DNA from: a bacterium MS4 | Lineage (GTDB): Bacteria > Bacillota > Clostridia > Oscillospirales > Acutalibacteraceae | Assembly: GCA_000752215.1 (NCBI GenBank) | Contig: CCFG01000017.1 | Coordinates: 806,001-870,000, forward strand | Reading direction: 5' to 3' | Length of the DNA: 64,000 nt | Part shown: positions 1 to 7,942 of the stretch, in pieces | Layout: every line of letters begins with the position of its first letter | Numbering within the stretch: the stretch's first letter is position 1 | The notes under the pieces: model-generated | What the model was told of the DNA's origin: nothing | The model's database searches: none | Seen by the model: only the letters and a program-made list of their open reading frames with translations | Made by a program: the position numbers and the translations under genes

Positions 1-284
<284 letters not shown>

Positions 285-408
285 TTATCATATGATTCAA
301 TTATTTTTTTTGGTTATTCTTGTGTATGGTGCTACTTGCATTATTTAATTTTTCTATAAAGGATTCATGCTATTTAGCAAAAATGGATACACCATATTTC
401 CGTATAAC

Positions 409-435
409 AAAAAATCCCCGTACTGGATGTACGGG
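409..435 (-). terminator. Intrinsic terminator of the TetR gene
   Basis: A 7-bp stem (CCCGTAC, loop at 424-428, GTACGGG) is followed on the minus strand by a run of six T. It sits 9 bp beyond the TetR stop codon. Confidence 0.75.
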
Positions 436-443
436 AATCAAAG

Positions 444-1007
444 TCATATTGCAATTCTTTTTTGTTTTTCCGTGCCGTGGTAAATCATCCGGAGCAGAGC
501 CTTGATTTTTTTAATGACAAAATCCTCGTCCTCCTGCATTCCCCGGCTGACCCACTGGATGCCGTAATTTACAAATGCAGTGGTAAAAAAATCGACCAGA
601 AAATCCGCATCCTCCTTGCTTATGTATTTGCAGTTTTCAAGATCGATCCCCAGCTTTTCCACCCAGGAGTGCACGACGGGCTGTAAAAACCCTTCCATAT
701 ACTCTTTTTTGATGGAACGGATGGTATTTCTGCAGAACGCGCGATTGGCTTTGCAGTACCTCATGGCCTGCACGACCGCCGTTTCCCACTGCCCGTCCGG
801 TACTTCCCCCATCTGGCTGACGATATCGTTCCGGTAAATCCAGCTTAACAGCTCGTACATATCTTTGAAATGGTAATAAAACGTCTGCCGGTTTAATCCG
901 CAATTACTGGTTACATTCTGGACGGTGATTTTGTTGAATGGGGTCCGGCTCATCAGGTCCTTCAAAGAATTTGCAAGCTGCTGCTTGGTTTGCGATGCAT
1001 ATTCCAT
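444..1007 (-). CDS. TetR-family regulator, DhaS-like
   Basis: A 187-aa one-domain-plus-effector regulator. Residues about 8-55 form the TetR helix-turn-helix, with NRQTFYYHFKDMYELLSWIY at the recognition helix. The C-terminal half resembles the TetR_C_8 type found in DhaS, the activator of dihydroxyacetone kinase genes. The ATG at 1005-1007 has a GGAGGAAAAAAC ribosome-binding site. It lies directly upstream of glpK in the same orientation but is separated by a terminator, so it probably acts on the next transcription unit rather than being co-transcribed. A role in glycerol or dihydroxyacetone metabolism is inferred from family and neighbour. The effector is unknown. Confidence 0.75.
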   Translation of the reverse strand: MEYASQTKQQLANSLKDLMSRTPFNKITVQNVTSNCGLNRQTFYYHFKDMYELLSWIYRNDIVSQMGEVPDGQWETAVVQAMRYCKANRAFCRNTIRSIKKEYMEGFLQPVVHSWVEKLGIDLENCKYISKEDADFLVDFFTTAFVNYGIQWVSRGMQEDEDFVIKKIKALLRMIYHGTEKQKRIAI

Positions 1008-1078
1008 GTTTTTTCCTCCATTTTAACATTCAGCCATTTTAGCAAAATAGATAAAACAAACACTCATCCATAATGTAT

Positions 1079-1108
1079 ATTATACTATATAACACGATTA
1101 TGATTCAA
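1079..1108 (-). promoter_or_regulatory. Promoter of the TetR gene
   Basis: On the minus strand: -35 TTGAAT (1103-1108), 18-bp spacer, -10 TATAAT (1079-1084), about 70 bp ahead of the start codon. Confidence 0.55.
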
Positions 1109-1151
1109 GAGTAATTTTGCCATGGAGGAAAACGGGCCCGGCTGCCCAGGC

Positions 1152-1721
1152 TTATTTCCGCGCAAGGTGGCGCGGGCTTTTCCTTTCTGTCAGAACGGAA
1201 ACAATCAGACAGGCGATCCCCAATCCCAGCAGGATATCCCCCGCGCTGATAAAGCTGCCGATATACGGAGCCGGCACGGGGATCACGTCGCCCAGAAAAT
1301 AGAACCTCGCTCCATCGGTGGCAACGAAATAGTTGGCTTTTTTCGCATAGACGGCTTCCGGGGTCATGCCGGGGAACATCGCAAGCGCCGCAGGAGACAC
1401 CGGCATGCGAAAATTGTTGCACACAATGACAAGCAGGTTACAGAGCGTACCGGCTCCGGCAAGGATCACCGCGGTCAGCCGGCGCCGATTCAAAATTAGA
1501 AAGGCGATAATGCACAGATAGCTGATCCCCGTAAAAAGCCACGGAACCTTCGCGGCAAAATCGGGGAACCGGGAAAACGGAAGCTCCGCCAGCAGACCGG
1601 CCACAGGAAGCCACAGGCCGCGGACGGAGGAAAGATTGCCGTATTGGTTTTTTACGCCCCTTATATGGTTGACGGTAGCAGCAATCAGAAAACCCGCCAG
1701 CACAAAAACAAACAATACCAT
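1152..1721 (-). CDS. DUF5317 family membrane protein
   Basis: A 189-aa protein with about five predicted membrane segments (near residues 2-15, 38-45, 60-78, 84-102, 152-175). It fits the DUF5317 family of unknown function by the motif around PVSPAAL and by its hydrophobic layout. The start ATG follows CCGGAG. It begins 15 bp after the HD-GYP stop codon and is therefore almost certainly the last gene of that operon. DUF5317 genes next to HD-GYP proteins are, to my knowledge, a recurring pairing in Clostridia. No catalytic motif is visible, so no reaction can be proposed. A membrane partner or sensor for the HD-GYP protein is a guess from context. Confidence 0.65.
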   Translation of the reverse strand: MVLFVFVLAGFLIAATVNHIRGVKNQYGNLSSVRGLWLPVAGLLAELPFSRFPDFAAKVPWLFTGISYLCIIAFLILNRRRLTAVILAGAGTLCNLLVIVCNNFRMPVSPAALAMFPGMTPEAVYAKKANYFVATDGARFYFLGDVIPVPAPYIGSFISAGDILLGLGIACLIVSVLTERKSPRHLARK

Positions 1722-1736
1722 TCTTTATCTCCGGTT

Positions 1737-3032
1737 CTATGAAATGACACCCTGCTCACGCAGGGCCTCCAGAAAAGCGCAAACCACCTTGGGGTGGAAC
1801 TGTTTTCCGCTCTCCTCTTTTAAAATTTCCACCACCCGCTCCACCGGCATGCTGGCGCAGTAGGGGCGGTCGCTGGTCATGGCGTCGTAAGCGTCCGCCA
1901 CGCCGATCACATAGACCGCGGTAGAGATCTCCGCGCCTTTCGTATGGTCCGGGTAGCCGCCGCCGTCATACCGCTCGTGATGATGCAGAATCGCTTCGCG
2001 GACCGCGTCGTTCAGCTTTACATTCTTCAGAATGGACGCACTGATCACCGGATGCGTCATAATAACGGCGCGTTCCTCCGGTGTAAGCGGGCCGGGCTTA
2101 TTCAGTATTTTTTCATCGATGCCGATTTTGCCCACGTCATGCAGAAGGGCGGCCACCTTGATGTCGTCGATATCGCCCGGATGATAGTGCATTTTCCGGG
2201 CGATCATTTCCGCATATTCCTCCACACGGTGCGAGTGGCCTTCGGTATACTTGTCTTTTGCCTCCAGCGCGGCCGTCAGGGTTTTGACCATATTGTAATA
2301 GTTTGCTTTCGCGTCAAGATAAAGGACAAAGCTGTAGCGTGCAAGAAGCAGAGGCAGCATAATAAAAAGGACCAGATATACTCCGTTCTCCATTACAAGA
2401 ATTTTGGCAATAAAATATGCGATGGGCGCAGACGCCGCTATGTTGGGCATAAATTCCCACAGATTTTTTAAAAGTGCAGGAAAAAATGCTCCCTGGCCAT
2501 TTAACGTAAAAAGGAGCATCAGAATACTGCAGTTCAGCAAAATGAAAGAAAAAGATGCTACAACCAAGGGCAGCAAAATTTGAGGTAGCGAAAAATCTCC
2601 GACTACGCCCCCCGCTTTTTGGTACAGCAGGCTGGCAATGAAAGCGGAAGTTGTAATATTTCCCGCATTGAACGCTGTTTTAATCGGCTCCCTATTAAAA
2701 ATATGGGTGAATGTCCTTTCTCCCGTATTGGTGGGTATGATGATAAACGGGGTACTGATTGTAACCATCGCAGCGGAAAAAATCGGTCCATAACAAAAAA
2801 TCGAGGCCAGATTACAGACAAATGACATATCGATGGAATAATCATCACGGATATAGATAGGAAGACAACGACAGATAATATATAAAAAAGTGAGAACTCC
2901 AAACTGTGCCAACGCCTGTTTGGAATTGGATTGGGTCAGAATCTGTCTGAAATATAAATAAACACAGTATGAGCCAAGAGAGAGACCAATTACTGAAACT
3001 ATGTAAGCATAAATTTTTGAAGAGCGGCTCAT
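1737..3032 (-). CDS. Membrane-anchored HD-GYP phosphodiesterase
   Basis: A 431-aa protein. The N-terminal half (about residues 5-235) is a multi-pass membrane region resembling MASE-type sensory domains. The C-terminal half (about 245-430) is an HD-GYP domain with HDVGKIG, a conserved HHERYDGGGYP and the following DAYDAMTSDRPY block. HD-GYP enzymes hydrolyse c-di-GMP (some act on 3'3'-cGAMP), so this is a likely membrane-linked second-messenger phosphodiesterase. The start ATG follows AGGAGGTAC. It sits between a 25-aa peptide gene and DUF5317, all co-oriented, which suggests the membrane part senses an envelope or extracellular cue. The metal ligands appear intact; the signal is unknown. Confidence 0.85.
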   Translation of the reverse strand: MSRSSKIYAYIVSVIGLSLGSYCVYLYFRQILTQSNSKQALAQFGVLTFLYIICRCLPIYIRDDYSIDMSFVCNLASIFCYGPIFSAAMVTISTPFIIIPTNTGERTFTHIFNREPIKTAFNAGNITTSAFIASLLYQKAGGVVGDFSLPQILLPLVVASFSFILLNCSILMLLFTLNGQGAFFPALLKNLWEFMPNIAASAPIAYFIAKILVMENGVYLVLFIMLPLLLARYSFVLYLDAKANYYNMVKTLTAALEAKDKYTEGHSHRVEEYAEMIARKMHYHPGDIDDIKVAALLHDVGKIGIDEKILNKPGPLTPEERAVIMTHPVISASILKNVKLNDAVREAILHHHERYDGGGYPDHTKGAEISTAVYVIGVADAYDAMTSDRPYCASMPVERVVEILKEESGKQFHPKVVCAFLEALREQGVIS

Positions 3033-3086
3033 ATGTACCTCCTTTTTTTATAAAAAAATCAGGTCTGCAAAGCTATGTATTAACAG

Positions 3087-3164
3087 TTATTGCCAAGAAA
3101 AGCTTGCACCGGCAGTTGCGATTACAGACAATATTGACAGTAATGCAAACAGAACTTTTTTCAT
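3087..3164 (-). CDS. 25-aa exported-looking mini-peptide
   Basis: The peptide is MKKVLFALLSILSVIATAGA followed by SFSWQ and a TAA stop. It has a lysine pair, a hydrophobic stretch and a small-residue AGA segment like a signal peptide, then five residues. GGAGGG lies nine bases before the ATG, a near-ideal ribosome-binding site. It is located between the 210-aa unknown gene and the HD-GYP gene, in the same orientation. The layout recalls AgrD-type cyclic-lactone autoinducer precursors, but there is no acidic C-terminal tail and no AgrB in the window, so that identity is not supported. It may be a signal peptide, a leader peptide, or chance. Confidence 0.45.
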   Translation of the reverse strand: MKKVLFALLSILSVIATAGASFSWQ

Positions 3165-3273
3165 TGAATATAGCCCTCCGTAAAACAATCTCTGTTCTCC
3201 GCTGAATAAACAGGCTATATCCGCTACGCTAATGGATCTGGCTGCAAACCTGATTTTTTCCGAATGAAATGCG

Positions 3274-3906
3274 CTAGATGCTGGAAATTCTGCGGTTCAG
3301 CGCGTCAAGCGTGGCTTTTACGACCGCATAACCGGCATCGTCGCCGACAAAGGAGCTGCCCAGATAGCGCTCCACGCTGTTTCTGAATTTGACCGCAATA
3401 CAAACGGCAACTGCTTTCCCTTCGGTAAGGTCAAACAGCTTTACATCTATAGGGGAAAGCGACATATCCGGCTCGATAAAGTTAGTAACCGCATTCAGAG
3501 TCGCCTGGCAGATCATTTTATTGACGTCCACACTGTCATTTAAGGCGGAGGCTTCCCCGCTGAAGGTGGACTCTCCGTCGCAAAGGGAAACGGCAGCCGT
3601 AGAACGGTTCTTGCTCTTTGCAATGCTGATCTCTTCGAAAACGAGCCTGTCCTTTATTTTCCGGCTGTTTTCCGACGGAATCTGAGCGATACTGATCAGC
3701 TTATGGTCAATCGTCGTATTGAACTGTACCAGGATGGCGGACTGAATGTCACGCGCGATCTGTTTTGGCGAGCGGCTCATATCGGAAAGCACATGGATTT
3801 CAGTGATCGCATCGCCGGACTGGACAATACTGGATTTTATTACGCCCGGCAGCTTGTCTATCAGATCGGAATATTCTTTTATGATTGTGCTTTGACTGTT
3901 CTCCAT
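3274..3906 (-). CDS. Conserved hypothetical protein, first gene of HD-GYP operon
   Basis: A 210-aa soluble protein that I do not recognise by name. No signal peptide or membrane segment is seen. The N-terminal third contains the block ITEIHVLSDMSRSPKQIARD followed by a predicted strand-helix pattern; the C-terminal third (about 150-205) looks like a second alpha/beta unit. No catalytic motif stands out. The start follows an ACGGAGGG-like ribosome-binding site. It is the promoter-proximal gene of a unit that continues with the mini-peptide, HD-GYP and DUF5317 genes. That context suggests a regulatory or signalling role, which is inference only. Confidence 0.7.
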   Translation of the reverse strand: MENSQSTIIKEYSDLIDKLPGVIKSSIVQSGDAITEIHVLSDMSRSPKQIARDIQSAILVQFNTTIDHKLISIAQIPSENSRKIKDRLVFEEISIAKSKNRSTAAVSLCDGESTFSGEASALNDSVDVNKMICQATLNAVTNFIEPDMSLSPIDVKLFDLTEGKAVAVCIAVKFRNSVERYLGSSFVGDDAGYAVVKATLDALNRRISSI

Positions 3907-3973
3907 TTGAGAACCCTCCGTTTTTTAAACTGTATGTGCAGAAATATCTGACCATCTGCGCCATGGGATTGAA

Positions 3974-3987
3974 TGAAAGCGTTTTCT
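3974..3987 (+). promoter_or_regulatory. cre-like box (CcpA site) at the HD-GYP operon start
   Basis: TGAAAGCGTTTTCT matches the Gram-positive cre consensus TGWAARCGYTWNCW at every position. It lies just downstream of the predicted transcription start (about 3995, minus strand), a position typical for catabolite repression. It sits inside a larger inverted repeat, TTGAATGAA (3969-3977) and TTCATTCAA (3993-4001). Confidence 0.55.
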
Positions 3988-4001
3988 ACATATTCATTCA
4001 A

Positions 4002-4030
4002 ATTATATTAAATTGCATCCTGTTTATCAA
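4002..4030 (-). promoter_or_regulatory. Promoter of the HD-GYP operon
   Basis: -35 TTGATA (4025-4030), 17-bp spacer, -10 TATAAT (4002-4007), reading toward the 210-aa gene that starts at 3906. The 9-bp inverted repeat and cre-like box directly downstream indicate regulation. Confidence 0.7.
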
Positions 4031-4073
4031 TGCCTTTTGGAAATATTTTGAAAAATCGTCTGCTAAAATTTAT

Positions 4074-4108
4074 AAAAAAATACATCCCGCGGCAGAATCC
4101 GCGGGATG
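4074..4108 (-). terminator. Intrinsic terminator of the zinc-ribbon gene
   Basis: A perfect 10-bp stem (CATCCCGCGG, 6-base loop, CCGCGGGATG) is followed on the minus strand by TATTTTTTT. Confidence 0.85.
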
Positions 4109-4160
4109 TACGGCAATATATGGCTGCGATTTATTTCGGAACGTGAAAAGCAGCCGCTTA

Positions 4161-4586
4161 TCAGGTTTTTTTAATAAATTCCGTCCGGCAAACAGGACAG
4201 GTAATGCTGATTTTTCCCTTTCCTTTTGGAACGCGCAGGGTATTGGAGCAATGGGGACATTTGTAGTATCGATGGGTCTTTCTGTCCTTCATTCTGTACG
4301 AGGTGTTATGCATCCAGCCCCGCAGCCGGTAAAACGTGCGGCGAAGGCGTTCCTGAACGGGGCTCCACCATTTCAGAAAACGGGCGTTTTCCTGATACCG
4401 CCTACTGATATTTTTTGAAAACATCCTGTAAAAGCAAAGCACAAGGGGAACATAGGCCAACAGCAGCAAAACCGGCAGCCTGAAAAGCTGCGCAATCAGG
4501 GACAGCAGCACATAGAACACCGCCAGCGCAACGGAAAACTGATCGGTGCCGTATCTTCCCATCATCATTCTTCTGAACCAATCCAT
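4161..4586 (-). CDS. Small membrane protein with C-terminal zinc ribbon
   Basis: A 141-aa protein. Residues about 16-55 form one long or two short hydrophobic segments. A basic linker follows (about 60-105), then a zinc-ribbon-like end with CPHC and CPVC pairs separated by 20 residues. The four cysteines should bind one zinc ion. The gene stands alone, with its own terminator downstream. The family is a common uncharacterised clostridial type; no function is assigned. The start ATG is preceded by a GGAGAGAG sequence at somewhat long spacing. Confidence 0.65.
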   Translation of the reverse strand: MDWFRRMMMGRYGTDQFSVALAVFYVLLSLIAQLFRLPVLLLLAYVPLVLCFYRMFSKNISRRYQENARFLKWWSPVQERLRRTFYRLRGWMHNTSYRMKDRKTHRYYKCPHCSNTLRVPKGKGKISITCPVCRTEFIKKT

Positions 4587-4696
4587 CGGGCAATACTCTC
4601 TCCTTCATTGTACGGTCGGCAGGATTTCCCAGCGTACCTCAATAATATGATTATAGCGCACGGAGGTAAAAAATATCTAAATAAACCGTAAACTTT

Positions 4697-5731
4697 TTAA
4701 GCAAAGCGTACCTCGGGCATAACGGCCAGCTCCGAAACCGTCGTGCTGTGCAGATCGGCCAGGCGTCCGTCGGCCAGCCGGACCCTTCCGTCCGCGCCGA
4801 CAAACAGGTCTGTTCCGCACAGGATATTGTTTCCGATATACCGTTCATCCCGATCCAGATCAAAAACGAACAGCGGTCCGCCCTTTTTCCCGCGTTTGGA
4901 ACAGACGTACTCGTAAATTTTGTCCTCCAGTTCCCCATCACCGCGCCCGGCGTTGACATAACAGCCGAAAATACAGCCGCAGTCAATCATCCGCTGCCGG
5001 AATTCTTCGGAGGTCAGCCGCTGCGCATTCTCGCCGGTATAGCCGACGTGGAAGCCGTAGAAGCATTTCCCCGCGTGCAGCTGCCGCAGCGCACAGTTTG
5101 CTTCATCCTCCCCGCAGCCTGCGGACATATCGACGGACAGAATCAGGTTCGGCGTTTTCATCAGCTGTTCCTTATTCCGGTCAAAGATAAAGTTGGGCGT
5201 CACCGCCGCAAAAAAGCAGCATTCCTCATGATTTTGGCAAAGCTCCAGAATCTGCCCCAGCCGTTCGGCGGAATCCTCAATCTGAAAAACATAGGTATAG
5301 ATACCGAGGGAAACGGCGTCCGAAACAATTTCCTCCACCCGGTGCAGCCCCAGCGAATCCGCATGGTCCGGACCGCATGCAAACCGCAGCAGCCACGGGA
5401 GTTTTCGTTTTACGGCGGCTTCCTTTGTCCGAAGGAGCTCCGCCCCGTAATTCAGACAGCTGTACCCGAAATTCAGGCTGACGGTTTTGACCGTCTCCAC
5501 GTCAACATTCCGGATCATATTCAAAATCAGCTCATAGTACGGATTATCGGGATTTTTTAAAACCTCATGAGCAATTTCAAAAAAATGCTTTTGAGCCGCC
5601 GTTTTTGAAAAATTGTCGCCCATATCCGCCAGATTGCGGATACTGCGCCGGGGGTCGTCCCGAATATCCCGGATTGCCTTTTCTATGACCGCGCCCACGG
5701 CGGTACGCATCATCTTATGTCTGTATTCCAT
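4697..5731 (-). CDS. Radical-SAM-like protein without a cluster motif
   Basis: A 344-aa protein of unknown function. The N-terminal 80 residues are helical and charged. The block SLNFGYSCLNYGAELLR followed by a segment on the theme LPWLLRF resembles a set of clostridial radical-SAM-like TIM-barrel proteins. The expected CxxxCxxC signature is absent: cysteines are scattered (CGPDH, CQNHEECC, CGEDEANC, CGCIFGC). It may therefore be a degenerate barrel or bind metal differently. The start ATG follows GGAG at good spacing. It is not tightly coupled to neighbours: 110 bp separates it from the zinc-ribbon gene and about 290 bp from ybaK. Confidence 0.55.
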   Translation of the reverse strand: MEYRHKMMRTAVGAVIEKAIRDIRDDPRRSIRNLADMGDNFSKTAAQKHFFEIAHEVLKNPDNPYYELILNMIRNVDVETVKTVSLNFGYSCLNYGAELLRTKEAAVKRKLPWLLRFACGPDHADSLGLHRVEEIVSDAVSLGIYTYVFQIEDSAERLGQILELCQNHEECCFFAAVTPNFIFDRNKEQLMKTPNLILSVDMSAGCGEDEANCALRQLHAGKCFYGFHVGYTGENAQRLTSEEFRQRMIDCGCIFGCYVNAGRGDGELEDKIYEYVCSKRGKKGGPLFVFDLDRDERYIGNNILCGTDLFVGADGRVRLADGRLADLHSTTVSELAVMPEVRFA

Positions 5732-5903
5732 TTTTTACGCTCCGTTTGCAAACCGATATTTTTACGGTATCCCCCGGCTACGGATAAAAGTTTCGCGCCT
5801 GAAATAAAAATGCCGGTAGTACCACTATAGAATGGATTCCCGCGGAATAAAATAGACAGTTTCCGGTTTTGTCCTGTTTTTCGACAAACAAGGGGATATG
5901 TCT

Positions 5904-5936
5904 AAAAAAGGAGGTGCCCGGCAGGGCTCCCGCACC
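5904..5936 (-). terminator. Probable terminator after ybaK
   Basis: On the minus strand GGTGC and GCACC can pair around a GC-rich loop and are followed by TCCTTTTTT. It lies 89 bp past the ybaK stop codon. The 5737-5903 stretch that follows shows no further gene. Confidence 0.45.
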
Positions 5937-5956
5937 AGAGTGGATCTCCCATACGG

Positions 5957-5989
5957 AAAGCCGCGAACACGAACGGTATTCGCGGCTTT
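5957..5989. terminator. Hairpin downstream of ybaK
   Basis: AAAGCCGCGAA pairs perfectly with TTCGCGGCTTT across an 11-base loop. The T-run is better on the plus strand (TTTTTCC) than on the minus strand. It may serve as a first terminator of the cysE-cysS-ybaK operon or work in both directions. Confidence 0.45.
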
Positions 5990-6024
5990 TTCCTGAAAAG
6001 CGCATATCCTTTATTCCGGTATCC

Positions 6025-6504
6025 CTACAGGGTGAGCAAGGCTGTCTTTCCTCCGATAAACCGAAGCAGGTCCTGCGGCGCGACTTCCACCTGCGCGCCG
6101 ATTTTTCCGGCGCTGACGATGATGGCCGGCAGCTGTTCGCAGCTGCTGTCAATCACCGTTTGGAACTGCTTTTTCATCCCGACGGGCGAACAGCCGCCGC
6201 GGATGTACCCGGTCACCTTGTTGATTTCGTCCACATGGATCATTTCCACCGATTTCTCGCCCACGCTTTTGGCGGCCGCTTTCAGGTTCAGCTCCTGCGC
6301 GACGGGGATGACAAATACGAAATATTCCCGGCTGGCCCCGCGGGTGACCAGCGTTTTAAAGACCTGTTCCACGTCCTGTCCCAGCTTGTGCGCCACGGAA
6401 ACGCCGTCGATCTTTCCGTCCTCATGATCGTAAAAATAGTGGTTGTACGAGATTTTCGCCTGATCCAGAATCCGCATTACATTCGTTTTGTTGTCCTTTG
6501 CCAT
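6025..6504 (-). CDS. ybaK: Cys-tRNA(Pro)/Cys-tRNA(Cys) deacylase YbaK
   Basis: A 159-aa YbaK/EbsC protein that hydrolyses Cys mischarged on tRNA(Pro). Family signatures are visible: KTLVT near residue 47, NLKAAAK near 72, and GGCSPVGMKK, the loop with the conserved GxxSP that shapes the active site. A TTG lies two codons upstream, but the ATG at 6502-6504 has the better-spaced purine-rich site. It begins 31 bp after cysS and shares the cysteine T-box unit, so tRNA charging and proofreading for cysteine are expressed together. Confidence 0.9.
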   Translation of the reverse strand: MAKDNKTNVMRILDQAKISYNHYFYDHEDGKIDGVSVAHKLGQDVEQVFKTLVTRGASREYFVFVIPVAQELNLKAAAKSVGEKSVEMIHVDEINKVTGYIRGGCSPVGMKKQFQTVIDSSCEQLPAIIVSAGKIGAQVEVAPQDLLRFIGGKTALLTL

Positions 6505-6535
6505 TTTCAATCTGCCTTTCGTCGCCGTAACGGAA

Positions 6536-7942
6536 TTACTGCTCTATTTTCCATTTGATTCCCTGCGGAGTGTCCTCCAGAACCACATGGCGGGCCTTCA
6601 GCTCGTCGCGGATTTTGTCCGCGGTCGCCCAGTCCTTGTTCTTTCGGGCCTCTGTGCGCTCGGCGATCAGCTTTTCGATTTCCTCATCAAGCGCGGATTC
6701 CTTTTTGACATAGAGCAGACCGAGCACGTCGGCAAGCTCCTGGAACAGGTTCAGCGCGAAACGGCACAGCTCCTTTGACGGCGCGGTGGAAACGTTCAGG
6801 CTGGAATTGATGTCGCGCGCCAGATCGAACAAAGCGGAAATCGCGTCGGCGGTGTTGAGGTCGTCCTCCATCGCTTCGATAAAGTGGTCCTCATATCCAC
6901 TCAGCCTGCGGCGGATGTCGTGCTCGCCCCTCTTTTCGCCGGAGGGCGCGTGCTCCATCAGGAATTCCAGGTTGTCGCGGCAGTTGTAAAGCCGTTCCAG
7001 CGCCGCCTGACACTGTTCGATGACCTCCGTGCTGTAGTTGACGGGCGTGCGGTAATGCGAGGCGACCATCAGGTAGCGGATCGGCTCATAACCGTACCGT
7101 TCGGCAACGTCGCGCACCGTAAAGAAATTGTGGAGGCTCTTGCTCATTTTGCGGTTGTCCACATTGATGTAGCCGTTGTGCATCCAGTAATTGGCGAACG
7201 GCACGTTGTTGCAGCATTCGCTCTGCGCAATCTCGTTCTCGTGGTGAGGGAAGATCAAATCCTGACCGCCGCAGTGGATATCGATGGTTTTACCCAGATA
7301 GCGGCGCGCCATGGCGGAGCACTCGATGTGCCAGCCCGGCCTGCCCTCTCCCCAGGGAGAAAGCCAGCTGGGTTCGCCCGATTTGGCGCCCTTCCAGAGG
7401 ACAAAGTCCATGGCATCCTCTTTGATTTCCCCGGTGGCGATACGCGCTCCGGCCTGCAAATCCTCCAGCGGCTGGTGGGAAAGCTTGCCGTAGCCCGCGT
7501 CCTTTTTGGTGCGGAAATACACGTCGCCGTTTTCAGCGGGATAAGCGTAGCCCTTCTCAACCAGATCGGAAATAATGCTGATGATCTCGTCAATGTTCTG
7601 GGTCGCGAGCGGATGGATGGTCGCTGGGCGGACGTTCAGCCCCTTCGCGTCGGTCTTGTATTCCTCGATATACCGTTCGGAGACCGTCAGGTAATCCGTG
7701 CCCTCATCGTTTGCCTTATTGATGATTTTGTCATCGATGTCGGTGAAGTTCTGGACGAAAATCACCTTCATGCCGCGGTACTCGAAATAACGGCGCAGCA
7801 CGTCAAACACACAAATCGGCCGCGCGTTGCCGATATGGATGTAGTTGTACACCGTAGGGCCGCACGCGTAAATTTTGACTTCCCCCACAGTGAGCGGAAC
7901 GAACTCTTCCTTCCGGCGCGTTAACGTGTTATAAATTTTCAT
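6536..7942 (-). CDS. cysS: Cysteinyl-tRNA synthetase
   Basis: A 468-aa class I synthetase that attaches cysteine to tRNA(Cys). The sequence starts MKIYNTLTRRKEEF. Signature elements are ACGPTVYNYIHIGNARP (HIGH motif plus zinc-binding Cys), HIECSAMA and HHENEIAQSE (zinc ligands), and RKMSKSLHN (KMSKS loop). The ATG at 7940-7942 was chosen because it begins the conserved N-terminus; upstream codons overlap cysE. The first codons overlap the cysE 3' end by 14 bp, indicating translational coupling. It is under the T-box leader at 8605-8841. Confidence 0.97.
   Translation of the reverse strand: MKIYNTLTRRKEEFVPLTVGEVKIYACGPTVYNYIHIGNARPICVFDVLRRYFEYRGMKVIFVQNFTDIDDKIINKANDEGTDYLTVSERYIEEYKTDAKGLNVRPATIHPLATQNIDEIISIISDLVEKGYAYPAENGDVYFRTKKDAGYGKLSHQPLEDLQAGARIATGEIKEDAMDFVLWKGAKSGEPSWLSPWGEGRPGWHIECSAMARRYLGKTIDIHCGGQDLIFPHHENEIAQSECCNNVPFANYWMHNGYINVDNRKMSKSLHNFFTVRDVAERYGYEPIRYLMVASHYRTPVNYSTEVIEQCQAALERLYNCRDNLEFLMEHAPSGEKRGEHDIRRRLSGYEDHFIEAMEDDLNTADAISALFDLARDINSSLNVSTAPSKELCRFALNLFQELADVLGLLYVKKESALDEEIEKLIAERTEARKNKDWATADKIRDELKARHVVLEDTPQGIKWKIEQ

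Noticed and set aside
3087-3164. Calling the mini-peptide an AgrD autoinducer precursor
   Set aside because: There is no AgrB, no acidic C-terminal tail and no Cys. Only the hydrophobic N-terminus is shared, so it is left as an exported-looking peptide.
5898-5996. 32-codon Arg-rich frame on the plus strand after AGGGG
   Set aside because: It runs through two terminator-like hairpins downstream of ybaK and ends inside the second. Composition reflects hairpin sequence and there is no independent promoter.
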